Positions 42,716-51,811 of a stretch of 64,000 nt of DNA are shown here, piece by piece. Every line of letters starts with the position of its first letter. Positions within the stretch are counted from its first letter, which is position 1. This stretch comes from an uncultured Flavobacteriaceae bacterium (GTDB lineage Bacteria > Bacteroidota > Bacteroidia > Flavobacteriales > Flavobacteriaceae). Position numbers and translations under genes: made by a program. The stretch is from NCBI GenBank assembly GCA_947500525.1, contig CANMSH010000002.1, forward strand, positions 1 through 64,000, written 5' to 3'. The notes beneath the pieces are model-generated. The model saw only the letters and a program-made list of their open reading frames with translations. It made no database searches and was not told the origin of the DNA.

Positions 42716-44452
42716 ATGAGTAAGCAAAAAGTATCCTTTGGTTGGGCGTTTAAACAATTCATCTGGCCCAGAAGAAAAATCGTTTTCATTGGTTTAATTC
42801 TTATTATCTTAAAGAGTTTAGCTGGATTAATTATACCATTGCAAACGAAAACGTTGATCGATGATATTGTTCCAAATAAAGATATGGATGGGTTGTATAC
42901 CCTCGTAATTATTGTAGTTTCAGCCTTATTAATTCAGGCATTAACTTCATTTTCTTTAACACGCTTATTAAGTGTTGAAGCCCAGCATTTGATTTCATTA
43001 TTGAGGGCGCAGGTGCAAAAGAAATTATTAAGATTACCTATTAACTTTTTTGACAATAACAAATCAGGAGCCTTGGTTTCACGAGTTATGACAGATGTAG
43101 AGGGTGTACGAAACTTAGTGGGTACAGGTTTGGTACAACTTATCGGAGGTTCGATTACGGCAATTTTGGCATTTGTTTGGTTGATAAAAATTAATGCTAC
43201 AATGACATTCGTGGTACTAGTGCCTGTGATTATTTTCGCTTTCGTTATGCTCAAAGCCTTTGGAGTAATTCGACCCATTTTTAAAGCCAGAGGTAAAATT
43301 AATGCTGAAGTTACAGGTAGACTTACAGAAACTCTTAATGGAGTTCGTGTAATAAAAGGTTTTAATGCCGAAGCACAAGAGAACAAAACATTTGAAGAGG
43401 GTGTAGAACGTTTATTTCAGAATGTTAGAAAGAGTCTAACGGCAACAGCATTAATTACAAGTTCATCAACTTTTTTGATCGGATTGGCTTCTGCGGGTAT
43501 CATGGGAATCGGCGGGTATTATATTATGAACGATTCTATGACATTGGGTGATTTTGTACAGTTTACTTTGCTACTCGGTTTTATGGTAGCACCAATTGTT
43601 CAAATGAGTAATATTGGTAGTCAGTTGACCGAAGCTATGGCAGGATTAGATCGTACCCAAGAGCTGATGGAAATGGCCGAAGAAGATAACCCTGAACAAC
43701 GAACCGTATTGTTAAATGAATTTGCAGGAAATATTGTTTTCGATGACGTTTCGTTTAGTTATGAGGAAAGTAAAGAAGTATTGCACAATATCTCTTTTTC
43801 TGCTCCCTCAGGAAGTGTTACGGCCTTAGTAGGTTCTTCGGGTTCTGGAAAATCTACTATCGCGGGTTTAGCGGCAACATTCTTAAATCCCAAAAAAGGA
43901 AAAGTGACCCTAGATGGTACCGATTTAAGCACTGTTAATTTGAGTAGTTATCGAAGCAAGTTAGGCGTGGTATTACAAGATGACTTTTTGTATGAAGGTA
44001 CGATTCGTGAAAATATTTTATTCGCTAAAGCGGAAGCAACCGAAGAGCAATTGCAGGCAGCTGTAAAAGGTGCTTACGTTAATGAGTTTACCGATCGCTT
44101 CGAGGAAGGCTTAAATACAGTGATAGGAGAGCGTGGTGTAAAATTGTCTGGAGGACAACGACAACGTATTTCAATTGCCAGAGCACTATTGGCGGATCCC
44201 AAAATCATCATTTTAGATGAAGCAACATCGAACCTTGATACAGAAAGTGAATCTTATATACAAAAGAGTTTAGGTTTACTAATGCAAGATAGAACAACCT
44301 TTGTCATTGCACATAGATTAAGTACGATACAACAAGCAGATCAGATTTTGGTGATCGAAGAAGGTAATATTGTTGAACGTGGTAAACACGATGAGTTGAT
44401 TGCACAAAAAGGGCGTTATTATGAATTATATACTTATCAAAGTAGAATTTAA
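42716..44452 (+). CDS. ABC exporter (fused permease-ATPase, MsbA-like)
   Basis: This 578-residue half-transporter has six transmembrane helices (about 1-320) and a nucleotide-binding domain (about 335-578). Walker A is GSSGSGKST, the Q loop is in VVLQDDFLYEGTIREN, the signature is LSGGQRQR, Walker B is IIILDEATSNLD, and the H loop is VIAHRLSTI. It would act as a homodimer exporting lipid or a hydrophobic compound. The M23-like gene follows after 2 bases. Confidence 0.9.
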   Translation: MSKQKVSFGWAFKQFIWPRRKIVFIGLILIILKSLAGLIIPLQTKTLIDDIVPNKDMDGLYTLVIIVVSALLIQALTSFSLTRLLSVEAQHLISLLRAQVQKKLLRLPINFFDNNKSGALVSRVMTDVEGVRNLVGTGLVQLIGGSITAILAFVWLIKINATMTFVVLVPVIIFAFVMLKAFGVIRPIFKARGKINAEVTGRLTETLNGVRVIKGFNAEAQENKTFEEGVERLFQNVRKSLTATALITSSSTFLIGLASAGIMGIGGYYIMNDSMTLGDFVQFTLLLGFMVAPIVQMSNIGSQLTEAMAGLDRTQELMEMAEEDNPEQRTVLLNEFAGNIVFDDVSFSYEESKEVLHNISFSAPSGSVTALVGSSGSGKSTIAGLAATFLNPKKGKVTLDGTDLSTVNLSSYRSKLGVVLQDDFLYEGTIRENILFAKAEATEEQLQAAVKGAYVNEFTDRFEEGLNTVIGERGVKLSGGQRQRISIARALLADPKIIILDEATSNLDTESESYIQKSLGLLMQDRTTFVIAHRLSTIQQADQILVIEEGNIVERGKHDELIAQKGRYYELYTYQSRI

Positions 44453-44454
44453 CT

Positions 44455-45147
44455 ATGGATGCATTAGTCTTCAATGCGTTTCTACGAAACATCTCTGCTG
44501 AGCCACTGCCAGTTATTGATAGAACAATAGATGTAAAAGAATATGTGGCTATTGATTTATCTTCACGCAATTCAGCTTTAGAAGGTATAGATGTGTCATC
44601 TTCCAAGGCTTGGGAAACATATATTGAGAGTTATTTGAATAAGCGCAACGCAACTGTTGCGATTGGCGGGTACCTAGAGCAACGAGCTATCTACAATAGA
44701 AGTACGTATTTTAAAAAAGATCGTCCTGATGAAGAGCGAAATATACATTTAGGGGTTGATTTGTGGTGTGAAGCGGGTACAAAGGTACTAGCAGTATTAG
44801 ACGGTGAAATACATAGCTTTCATAACAACAAGAATTTTGGTGATTATGGCCCAACCATTATTTTAAAGCACAAAATTGATGATAATACATTTTTCTCACT
44901 GTACGGACATTTAAATTTAGATTCGATAGAAGAAATTAGTATTGGACAAAAAGTTCAACAAGGTGAAGTGATTGGATTTTTAGGCGATAGTTCGATAAAT
45001 GGTGATTATGCTCCGCATTTACATTTTCAGCTAATTAGAGATTTACAAAAGAAATTTGGTGATTATCCAGGAGTATCTAGCAAAAAAGATCTCAACTTCT
45101 ATATAAAAAATTGTCCTAACCCTCAGTTGCTGCTAAAGATTATATAG
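44455..45147 (+). CDS. M23-family peptidase-like protein without signal peptide
   Basis: The protein has 230 residues. The LytM fold is present with the zinc ligands of NIHLGVDLW (His and Asp), YGHLNLDS and APHLHFQL, so the active site looks complete. No signal peptide is seen, unlike usual peptidoglycan endopeptidases. It may be cytosolic, or exported in another way. It starts 2 bases after the ABC exporter gene. It is not clear that peptidoglycan is the substrate. Confidence 0.8.
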   Translation: MDALVFNAFLRNISAEPLPVIDRTIDVKEYVAIDLSSRNSALEGIDVSSSKAWETYIESYLNKRNATVAIGGYLEQRAIYNRSTYFKKDRPDEERNIHLGVDLWCEAGTKVLAVLDGEIHSFHNNKNFGDYGPTIILKHKIDDNTFFSLYGHLNLDSIEEISIGQKVQQGEVIGFLGDSSINGDYAPHLHFQLIRDLQKKFGDYPGVSSKKDLNFYIKNCPNPQLLLKII

Positions 45148-45180
45148 ATAGTCGTTTTACTTTAAAATAATACTATCTAT
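45144..45180. terminator. weak hairpin between convergent genes
   Basis: ATAGATAGT and ACTATCTAT can pair across the ends of the M23-like and CIA30 genes. There is no strong T tail on either strand, so it is a weak candidate. Confidence 0.35.
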
Positions 45181-45717
45181 TTGTAATTCAAAATTTTCTG
45201 CTTTTTTATTGCCAATTAAAAACACAATTTCTTCTAAGGTTTCGGCAGGATAGTTTGGAATATCTAAGATCTGTCCACGAAAGGCGGGATACATATCTTT
45301 TAATGATATTTCAATAGTTTGCCAGTTACCAGTAGTTGTAAATTTTGTGATATACGAATGACGTTCATAAACACTAGATTTTGTTCTAAATTGGTAATTT
45401 TTACCATCACCTTTGATCTTTAAAATAGCTTTGGTATACCCTTTTATTTTTTTTGGATCAAAACGGTATCGAAGAGAGGAGAAACCTCCATTATTTTCTA
45501 AAGATACAATACCACTAAAAACGGCGTGTCCTTCTTTACCCAATTTAAAATTGCCGTTTGAACGACCGCCCATAACGTTATCGTCTACAACCGACCAACC
45601 AGAAATATCACTTTTTGTAGTAAAATCAAATAACAGCATAGGTTTTATTAGTAAGGACGTAAGAAATATAGAAAAAATTATCACTGTTTGCATAGAGCTA
45701 AGGTAGCGATAAATCAC
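45157..45717 (-). CDS. CIA30-family protein
   Basis: The protein has 186 residues with a hydrophobic N-terminus (about 8-28). The rest is a galactose-binding-like jelly roll of the CIA30 type: WSVVDDNVMGGRSNGNFKLGKEG, FSGIVSLENNGGFSSLRYRF, and the end QILDIPNYPAETLEEIVFLI. In mitochondria CIA30 assists complex I assembly; the role of bacterial homologues is not settled. It lies 5 bases after argS on the same strand. Confidence 0.8.
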   Translation of the reverse strand: MIYRYLSSMQTVIIFSIFLTSLLIKPMLLFDFTTKSDISGWSVVDDNVMGGRSNGNFKLGKEGHAVFSGIVSLENNGGFSSLRYRFDPKKIKGYTKAILKIKGDGKNYQFRTKSSVYERHSYITKFTTTGNWQTIEISLKDMYPAFRGQILDIPNYPAETLEEIVFLIGNKKAENFELQIDSIILK

Positions 45718-45722
45718 TACTC

Positions 45723-47501
45723 TTACATTCGCTCAGGTACTTCAATTCCTAGGAGACCAACTGCGTTTTTAATAATTTCGCCTACTTTTTTCGAGAGTTG
45801 CACTCTAAAGACCTTTTCCTGTTCAATTTCACATCCCAAAATAGGGACACTTTGATAAAATGAGTTGTATTCTTTTACTAGGTCATAAGTGTAATTAGCA
45901 ATAACGGCCGGGCTAAAGTTCGTCGCCGATTGCTGTATTACCTCAGGAAATAGCATTACCTGTTGGAGGAGCGACTTTTCTTTAGGATGTAATTTTAGAG
46001 CTTCTACTGAAGTGGAATATTCAAAATTTGCCTTACGTAAGATAGATTGTATTCTAGCATACGTATATTGAATAAATGGACCCGTGTTACCTTGAAAATC
46101 AATGGACTCTTTAGGATCAAAAAGAATGCGTTTTTTTGGATCTACTTTCAAAATATAATATTTCAAAGCACCTAAACCAATCGTTTTATATAATTGCTCT
46201 TTCTCAGGTTGTGAATAACCTTCCAGCTTACCTAAATCTTCTGAAATTTCGCGAGCAGTATTTGTCATATCTATTAATAAGTCATCGGCATCGACAACCG
46301 TGCCTTCACGCGATTTCATTTTCCCTGAAGGTAAGTCTACCATGCCATAACTTAAATGATATAAATTTTTCGCCCAGTCAAAACCTAATTTCTTTAGAAT
46401 TAAGAAAAGCACTTTAAAATGATAATCTTGTTCATTACCCACAGCATAGACTAATCCACCAACATCCGAATAGTCTTTAATACGTTGTATAGCAGTACCA
46501 ATGTCCTGTGTCATATATACAGCAGTTCCGTCAGCCCGTAACACAATTTTTTCATCGAGACCTTCATCAGTTAAATCACACCAAACAGAACCATCTTCTT
46601 TTTTAAAAAAGATTCCATTGGTAAGGCCTTCGGCGACAAACTCTTTTCCGAGTAGGTAGGTGTCACTTTCATAATAAAGGCAATCAAAATCAACACCTAA
46701 ATTTTTATAAGTAACAGCGAATCCATCATATACCCATTGATTCATTGTTTTCCAGAGATCAACAACTTCTGTATCTCCCGCTTCCCATTTACGCAGCATT
46801 TCTTGTGCTTCTACCAATATTGGAGCTTGTTTTCTTGCTTCTTCTTCTGAGATACCATCTGTAATCAATGATTGGATCTCCTTCTTATATTCTTGATCGA
46901 ATTTCACATAATAATTTCCTACCAATTTATCTCCTTTCAAGCCAGTACTTTCTGGAGTTTTTCCATTTCCAAAACGCTTCCATGCCAACATACTTTTACA
47001 AATATGAATACCACGATCATTGATTATTTGTGTTTTGTAAACTTTTTTACCTGAAGCCTTTATTATTTCTGAAACTGAGTATCCAAGTAAATTGTTCCTT
47101 ATATGACCTAAGTGTAATGGTTTGTTTGTATTAGGAGAAGAATATTCAACCATTACAGATGTGTCATGAACTGATGGTTTATTAAATCCAAATTCAGAAA
47201 TAGGATACAACGTATTGAATTGTTGGGTATAATATGCGTCGCTTATAACTAAATTTAGAAACCCCTTAACAACATTAAAATCAATAACATTTGGTACATG
47301 TTCTTTTAGATAAGTCCCTAAATTCGTAGCAATTTCTACAGGGTTTCCTTTGATGACTCTGAGAAACGGAAATACGACAATGGTAATATCACCTTCAAAA
47401 TCTTTACGCGTTGTTTGAAACTCAACGGTATCAATGGTTACGCTATAAATACTTTCAAAACCTTTTTGTACTGCAGATTTTAATGTTTGTTGAATACTCA
47501 T
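45723..47501 (-). CDS. argS: arginyl-tRNA synthetase
   Basis: The protein has 592 residues from ATG 47501 (MSIQQTLKSAVQKG). An upstream in-frame start adds eight unlikely residues. The class I HIGH motif is HLGH in SSPNTNKPLHLGHIRNN and the KMSKS equivalent is GKMKSREGTVV. The N-terminal additional domain (about 1-110) and C-terminal anticodon-binding DALR domain (LLQQVMLFPEVIQQSA, then YNSFYQSVPI) are complete. It charges tRNA-Arg. Confidence 0.95.
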   Translation of the reverse strand: MSIQQTLKSAVQKGFESIYSVTIDTVEFQTTRKDFEGDITIVVFPFLRVIKGNPVEIATNLGTYLKEHVPNVIDFNVVKGFLNLVISDAYYTQQFNTLYPISEFGFNKPSVHDTSVMVEYSSPNTNKPLHLGHIRNNLLGYSVSEIIKASGKKVYKTQIINDRGIHICKSMLAWKRFGNGKTPESTGLKGDKLVGNYYVKFDQEYKKEIQSLITDGISEEEARKQAPILVEAQEMLRKWEAGDTEVVDLWKTMNQWVYDGFAVTYKNLGVDFDCLYYESDTYLLGKEFVAEGLTNGIFFKKEDGSVWCDLTDEGLDEKIVLRADGTAVYMTQDIGTAIQRIKDYSDVGGLVYAVGNEQDYHFKVLFLILKKLGFDWAKNLYHLSYGMVDLPSGKMKSREGTVVDADDLLIDMTNTAREISEDLGKLEGYSQPEKEQLYKTIGLGALKYYILKVDPKKRILFDPKESIDFQGNTGPFIQYTYARIQSILRKANFEYSTSVEALKLHPKEKSLLQQVMLFPEVIQQSATNFSPAVIANYTYDLVKEYNSFYQSVPILGCEIEQEKVFRVQLSKKVGEIIKNAVGLLGIEVPERM

Positions 47502-47591
47502 TCTTCTTAAAAAATTAAAAGGCAAATTTAAGATAAATATACTTGGGTATTAAAAGGATTTACTACTTTTATTATAGCCAATTTAGACGTC

Positions 47592-47663
47592 ATGTTAAGA
47601 GACGAAACAAAAGTAAAAATACTACCAATATCTCAAAGTGCCTTAAAATTAGCAGAAAATTAA
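47592..47663 (+). CDS. possible 23-residue ORF upstream of cupin gene
   Basis: An ATG opens MLRDETKVKILPISQSALKL and ends in a TAA 10 bases before the cupin start. It may be a tiny leader peptide, a gene remnant or chance. Nothing supports translation beyond position and sensible codon use. Confidence 0.25.
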   Translation: MLRDETKVKILPISQSALKLAEN

Positions 47664-47673
47664 AAGCGTATTT

Positions 47674-48036
47674 ATGAAAAATTATAATATACAGAAATCA
47701 CCATTTATTGTTCCAACAACTGATGGTAAATTAATAGAAGAACATTTTGGAAATGCTACAGATGGTAATTCACACATTAGTATTGCGCATATGGTCGCCC
47801 CTCCAGGATGGAGTGAACCGTTTCAAACTCCAGAATTTGAGGAGTATACTTATATAGTTAAAGGAAAAAAACAGTTTATTATTAATGATGAAACGATCGT
47901 CTTAGAAGCAGGACAGTCAATTAAAATTCACAGGAACACAAGAGTTCAATATTCCAATCCTTTTTTAGAACCTTGCGAATACTTGGCTATTTGTTTACCA
48001 GCATTCGACATTAACATTGTGCATCGAGAAGGGTAG
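47674..48036 (+). CDS. cupin-domain protein
   Basis: This 120-residue single cupin barrel shows the double motif in degenerate form: GWSEPFQTPEFEEYTYIVKGKKQFII and then LEAGQSIKIHRNTRVQYSNP. The metal-binding histidines of motif 1 are largely replaced, so it may bind a ligand without metal catalysis. Substrate unknown. It stands alone on the + strand between argS and folD. The 150 bases after it hold only a possible 18-residue hydrophobic ORF at 48123-48179. Confidence 0.75.
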   Translation: MKNYNIQKSPFIVPTTDGKLIEEHFGNATDGNSHISIAHMVAPPGWSEPFQTPEFEEYTYIVKGKKQFIINDETIVLEAGQSIKIHRNTRVQYSNPFLEPCEYLAICLPAFDINIVHREG

Positions 48037-48185
48037 AGGATCGTTAAATTAATGCTAAATGTTGAATCTAATATTAGTCACGCATCTTTTAAGACCTATA
48101 TTTACATCAAAATATATGGAATATGATATTAAAACTAATCGTAGCCGTTGTAATCTTCGTAATTACTGTACTTATTTAAAGAACA

Positions 48186-49061
48186 TTAACCTTGTCGCTT
48201 TCGGGCTAACAATGTATTCTTTAGTAACATAGCAATGGTCATAGGACCAACTCCTCCCGGTACTGGTGTTATATAACTTGCTTTTTTGGCAACTTCATCA
48301 AATGCAACATCCCCAACAAGTCGATAGCCGCTCTTCTTTGATTCGTCTTTTATTCTAGTAATACCTACATCAATAACCGTAACGCCTTCTTTCACCATAT
48401 CGCCAGTTAAAAATTCGGCAATACCTAAGGCAGCTATTATGATATCAGCTTTTTGAGTTACTTCTTTAAGGTTTTTTGTTCTACTATGCGTAATGGTCAC
48501 GGTAGCATTTCCTCTTGTACGTTTTTGAGAAAGTAAAATACTCATAGGACTACCAACAATATGACTTCGACCAATAACTACTACATTTTTTCCTGATGTT
48601 TCGATATCATAACGATCTAATAATTCTAATATACCGAAAGGAGTCGCCGAAATGAATGTTGGTAAATTTAAAGCCATCTTACCTACGTTAGCCGGATGAA
48701 AACCATCAACATCTTTATCAGGGTCTACGGCCATAAGCACCTTTTGCTCATCAATATGCTTCGGCAAAGGTAACTGTACTATGAACCCATCAATATCATT
48801 ATCTATATTTAATATGGCAATTTCATTTAGTAACTTTTCTTCAGTAGTTTCTGACGGTAATCGGATTAATGTTGATTCGAAACCAACTAATTTACATGCT
48901 TTCACCTTGGCATTCACATATGTCTGACTAGCGCCATCGTCTCCTACAAGAATTGCCGCTAGATGAGGTACTTTTTTTCCATTCTTTTTTAATTGTTCAA
49001 CGTCAGTCGCAATTTCTTGCTTTAATTCGGCTGAAGTCTTTTTTCCGTCTAATAAAATCAT
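48186..49061 (-). CDS. folD: methylenetetrahydrofolate dehydrogenase/cyclohydrolase
   Basis: This 291-residue bifunctional enzyme interconverts methylene- and formyl-tetrahydrofolate. Active-site Lys is in [13 protein letters not shown]. Further segments are [35 protein letters not shown]-binding [17 protein letters not shown], and the terminal [16 protein letters not shown]. All are intact. It follows ffh by 14 bases on the same strand and is likely cotranscribed. Confidence 0.95.
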   Translation of the reverse strand: MILLDGKKTSAELKQEIATDVEQLKKNGKKVPHLAAILVGDDGASQTYVNAKVKACKLVGFESTLIRLPSETTEEKLLNEIAILNIDNDIDGFIVQLPLPKHIDEQKVLMAVDPDKDVDGFHPANVGKMALNLPTFISATPFGILELLDRYDIETSGKNVVVIGRSHIVGSPMSILLSQKRTRGNATVTITHSRTKNLKEVTQKADIIIAALGIAEFLTGDMVKEGVTVIDVGITRIKDESKKSGYRLVGDVAFDEVAKKASYITPVPGGVGPMTIAMLLKNTLLARKRQG

Positions 49062-49075
49062 AAAATATTTTTTGG

Positions 49076-50407
49076 CTATTGACCCATTCCTTTCATCATT
49101 TGCATCATACGTTTGCCACCACCACCTTGCATCATCTTCATCATTTTGCTCATTTGATTGAATTGCTTCATGAGTTGATTTATTTCTTGTACGCTCGTAC
49201 CAGAACCTTTAGCAATACGCTTTTTTCGACTATTATTTATAATCGCAGGTTTACTTCTTTCTGCAGGAGTCATTGAGTAAATAATAGCTTCAATTCCTTT
49301 AAAAGCATCATCATCAATATCAACATCTTTCATGGCCTTACCAACACCTGGAATCATACCTACTAAGTCTTTCATATTACCCATTTTCTTTATTTGCTGA
49401 ATTTGTTTTAAGAAATCATCAAACCCAAACTGATTTTTTGCAATTTTCTTTTGAATTTTGCGCGCTTCTTCCTCATCATACTGTTCCTGGGCTCGTTCAA
49501 CTAATGAAACTACATCTCCCATTCCTAGAATTCGATCCGCCATACGATCTGGATAGAATACGTCGATCGCTTCCATCTTCTCGCCAGTTCCAATAAATTT
49601 AATGGGTTTATTCACCACCGACTTAATAGATAGAGCCGCACCACCTCGTGTATCTCCATCTAACTTTGTTAAAATAACACCTTCAAAGTTTAGAATGTCA
49701 TTAAAAGCTTTTGCAGTATTTACGGCATCTTGACCTGTCATAGAGTCTACAACAAAAAGTGTTTCTTGTGGATTTACAGCTTTATGGATGTTAGAAATTT
49801 CGGTCATCATTTCGTCATCTACTGCCAAACGACCCGCGGTATCAATAATCACTACATTTTTACCATTTGCTTTCGCATGCTTGATTGCATTTTGAGATAT
49901 TTCAACAGGATTCTGATTACCCTCTTCTGCATATACTTCTACACCAATTTGTTCTCCAACTACTTGTAATTGATTAATCGCTGCAGGTCTGTATACATCA
50001 CAACCAACTAGTAAAACTTGTTTCGTTTTTTTATTTTTTAGATAATTTGCTAGCTTTCCTGAAAAAGTCGTTTTACCAGAACCTTGTAATCCAGACATTA
50101 AAATGACGGTAGGAGAACCGCCGAGGTTGATACCTACTGTTTCCCCACCCATGAGCTCAGTGAGCTCATCTTTTACAATTTTAACAAGTAACTGTCCAGG
50201 ATTCAAGGTGGTTAGTACGTCTTGTCCTAAGGCTTTTTCCTTTACACGATTGGTAAACTCTTTCGCTATTTTAAAGTTGACATCCGCATCTAACAGAGCT
50301 CTACGCACTTCTTTGAGTGTTTCAGCTACATTTATTTCGGTAATTTTTCCATGTCCTTTTAAGACATGAAACGCTTTATCTAATTTATCACTTAAATTAT
50401 TGAACAT
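49076..50407 (-). CDS. ffh: signal recognition particle protein Ffh
   Basis: This 443-residue SRP54 GTPase binds 4.5S RNA and signal peptides. It has the N domain (about 1-90) and the G domain with [15 protein letters not shown] (near 107-121), [27 protein letters not shown] and [12 protein letters not shown]. The methionine-rich M domain carries [33 protein letters not shown] and ends [10 protein letters not shown]. Complete. Confidence 0.97.
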   Translation of the reverse strand: MFNNLSDKLDKAFHVLKGHGKITEINVAETLKEVRRALLDADVNFKIAKEFTNRVKEKALGQDVLTTLNPGQLLVKIVKDELTELMGGETVGINLGGSPTVILMSGLQGSGKTTFSGKLANYLKNKKTKQVLLVGCDVYRPAAINQLQVVGEQIGVEVYAEEGNQNPVEISQNAIKHAKANGKNVVIIDTAGRLAVDDEMMTEISNIHKAVNPQETLFVVDSMTGQDAVNTAKAFNDILNFEGVILTKLDGDTRGGAALSIKSVVNKPIKFIGTGEKMEAIDVFYPDRMADRILGMGDVVSLVERAQEQYDEEEARKIQKKIAKNQFGFDDFLKQIQQIKKMGNMKDLVGMIPGVGKAMKDVDIDDDAFKGIEAIIYSMTPAERSKPAIINNSRKKRIAKGSGTSVQEINQLMKQFNQMSKMMKMMQGGGGKRMMQMMKGMGQ

Positions 50408-50433
50408 AATCCTGCATCATTTTTTGTAAGGAA

Positions 50434-50441
50434 CAAATATA
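50434..50441 (-). promoter_or_regulatory. candidate -7 element upstream of ffh
   Basis: On the minus strand TATATTTG lies 27 bases before the ffh start codon. It fits TAnnTTTG. A TTTG exists further upstream, but with an overlong spacer of about 25 bases, so support is partial. Confidence 0.3.
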
Positions 50442-50541
50442 GGAATTTGGGATTAAAATTTATCCTCAAAACAAGTGCGATTTTAGGAAATTTTATATGG
50501 TTTTATATGGTAGTCAAAATAGAACTAAGATTAGTATGGCA

Positions 50542-51312
50542 TTAATCTGTCAAGATCATTTTTCGCAAGAATATAAGCACAAAAATTAGGAGAGAATAGA
50601 AAATGAAAAAAGGTATAACATAGTGAGCAGCATTTAATACCAGCATGACACTTATGATTAATAATTGAAACCCTAATCCAAAAATAGAAACGCAGGTCAT
50701 AAACCAATTTGGAAAAGGTTTACTAAGCACTGCAGATGGGTCTAATAGATTAATGGCTCTGTCGAATTTTCCGTATAAGAATTTATACGTTTTAAAAAGT
50801 TTGTCAACTTGACTCTGTTTTTCCCCTTTCAGAGCTATGGGTACATCATCTTCAAAAACTCTGCTTGTGGTGTCTCCGTTTGCATTGTTTCGCAATATTA
50901 CATAGTAATAGTTGTATAAAGTTCCTTGTAATTGAATGCCAATAAATGCCAATAGCATATAGAATAAATTGGTATTTGTAATATATGCTATGGTGACTAA
51001 GAATAAAAAATTTAGAATTATATCTGCTACAGAATCAAGATAACGACCTGTATATGATGGGGTATTTTTCACTCGCGCAAGTTCTCCATCAGCGGCATCC
51101 AGAATAGATTTTAAAATTAGAAAAAAAGCTGCCGCCCAATAATTACCAATAAGCATACAAGCTATCGCAACAAGACCCGAAATAATAAAACAAATTGTTA
51201 TTGAAATCGGCGTTACAGCCGTTTTTTTGAGTGATTTTGCAATAAATCGTGCTATTGACCTTCCATAATCGGAAACATCAATAAATTTATAAGCTGCTGG
51301 TAGTTTCGACAT
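50542..51312 (-). CDS. CDP-alcohol phosphatidyltransferase family protein
   Basis: This 256-residue integral membrane protein has about six helices. The catalytic signature D-G-x2-A-R-x8-G-x3-D-x3-D is seen as DAADGELARVKNTPSYTGRY followed by LDSVAD. The family joins a CDP-linked alcohol or CDP-diacylglycerol to an acceptor to make phospholipids. The acceptor cannot be decided from this sequence. No other lipid genes adjoin it. Confidence 0.85.
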   Translation of the reverse strand: MSKLPAAYKFIDVSDYGRSIARFIAKSLKKTAVTPISITICFIISGLVAIACMLIGNYWAAAFFLILKSILDAADGELARVKNTPSYTGRYLDSVADIILNFLFLVTIAYITNTNLFYMLLAFIGIQLQGTLYNYYYVILRNNANGDTTSRVFEDDVPIALKGEKQSQVDKLFKTYKFLYGKFDRAINLLDPSAVLSKPFPNWFMTCVSIFGLGFQLLIISVMLVLNAAHYVIPFFIFYSLLIFVLIFLRKMILTD

Positions 51313-51434
51313 CGAAATTTATGAACATGCAAGATAAGACAAACCGGCCTCTAATGAAAGCTTTTTCGCTTACAGATATGATAATTATGACTCAATGATT
51401 TTAAAGATTCGATAAATTGTTATAGCTGCATGGC

Positions 51435-51638
51435 TTACTGTTTTTTCAAGCCTCCATTTAGATAAAGACTATTAAAAAGATACATCACTGATATGATAAG
51501 AAAAGTAACTAAAACGAAGCTTAATAGTAATTCTTCAAATTCATGTAAACCTTTTTCTAACAAATTAAAAATTTCTGTTCCAACGAGTATTAAGCCCAGG
51601 GAAACACCTACTAACAATAATTTTTTCTTCAAACTCAA
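51435..51638 (-). CDS. small two-helix membrane protein
   Basis: This 67-residue protein has hydrophobic segments at about 7-25 and 38-57, separated by an acidic amphipathic stretch (NLLEKGLHEFEELLL). Both termini are basic, giving a sensible hairpin topology. I do not recognise it. It is flanked by uncommitted spacers of over 100 bases on each side, so it is monocistronic if real. Confidence 0.5.
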   Translation of the reverse strand: MSLKKKLLLVGVSLGLILVGTEIFNLLEKGLHEFEELLLSFVLVTFLIISVMYLFNSLYLNGGLKKQ

Positions 51639-51811
51639 TTTTTTAAAAATTAAACATGTGTCAAATCTTATTTTTTGTTGTTAGGGGGGCACTCAAAAAT
51701 AGATAGGATTTTGATATTCAGAAATATGAATACATTACTTAAACAATTAGTTATGATAAATTCCTACGTTAAAAAAAAGAGAACTTAAGTAAAAATCTGT
51801 AATACAATAAG

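Noticed and set aside
48123..48179. 18-residue hydrophobic ORF (MILKLIVAVVIFVITVLI)
   Set aside because: Too short to separate from chance, with no clear promoter; mentioned with the cupin entry only.
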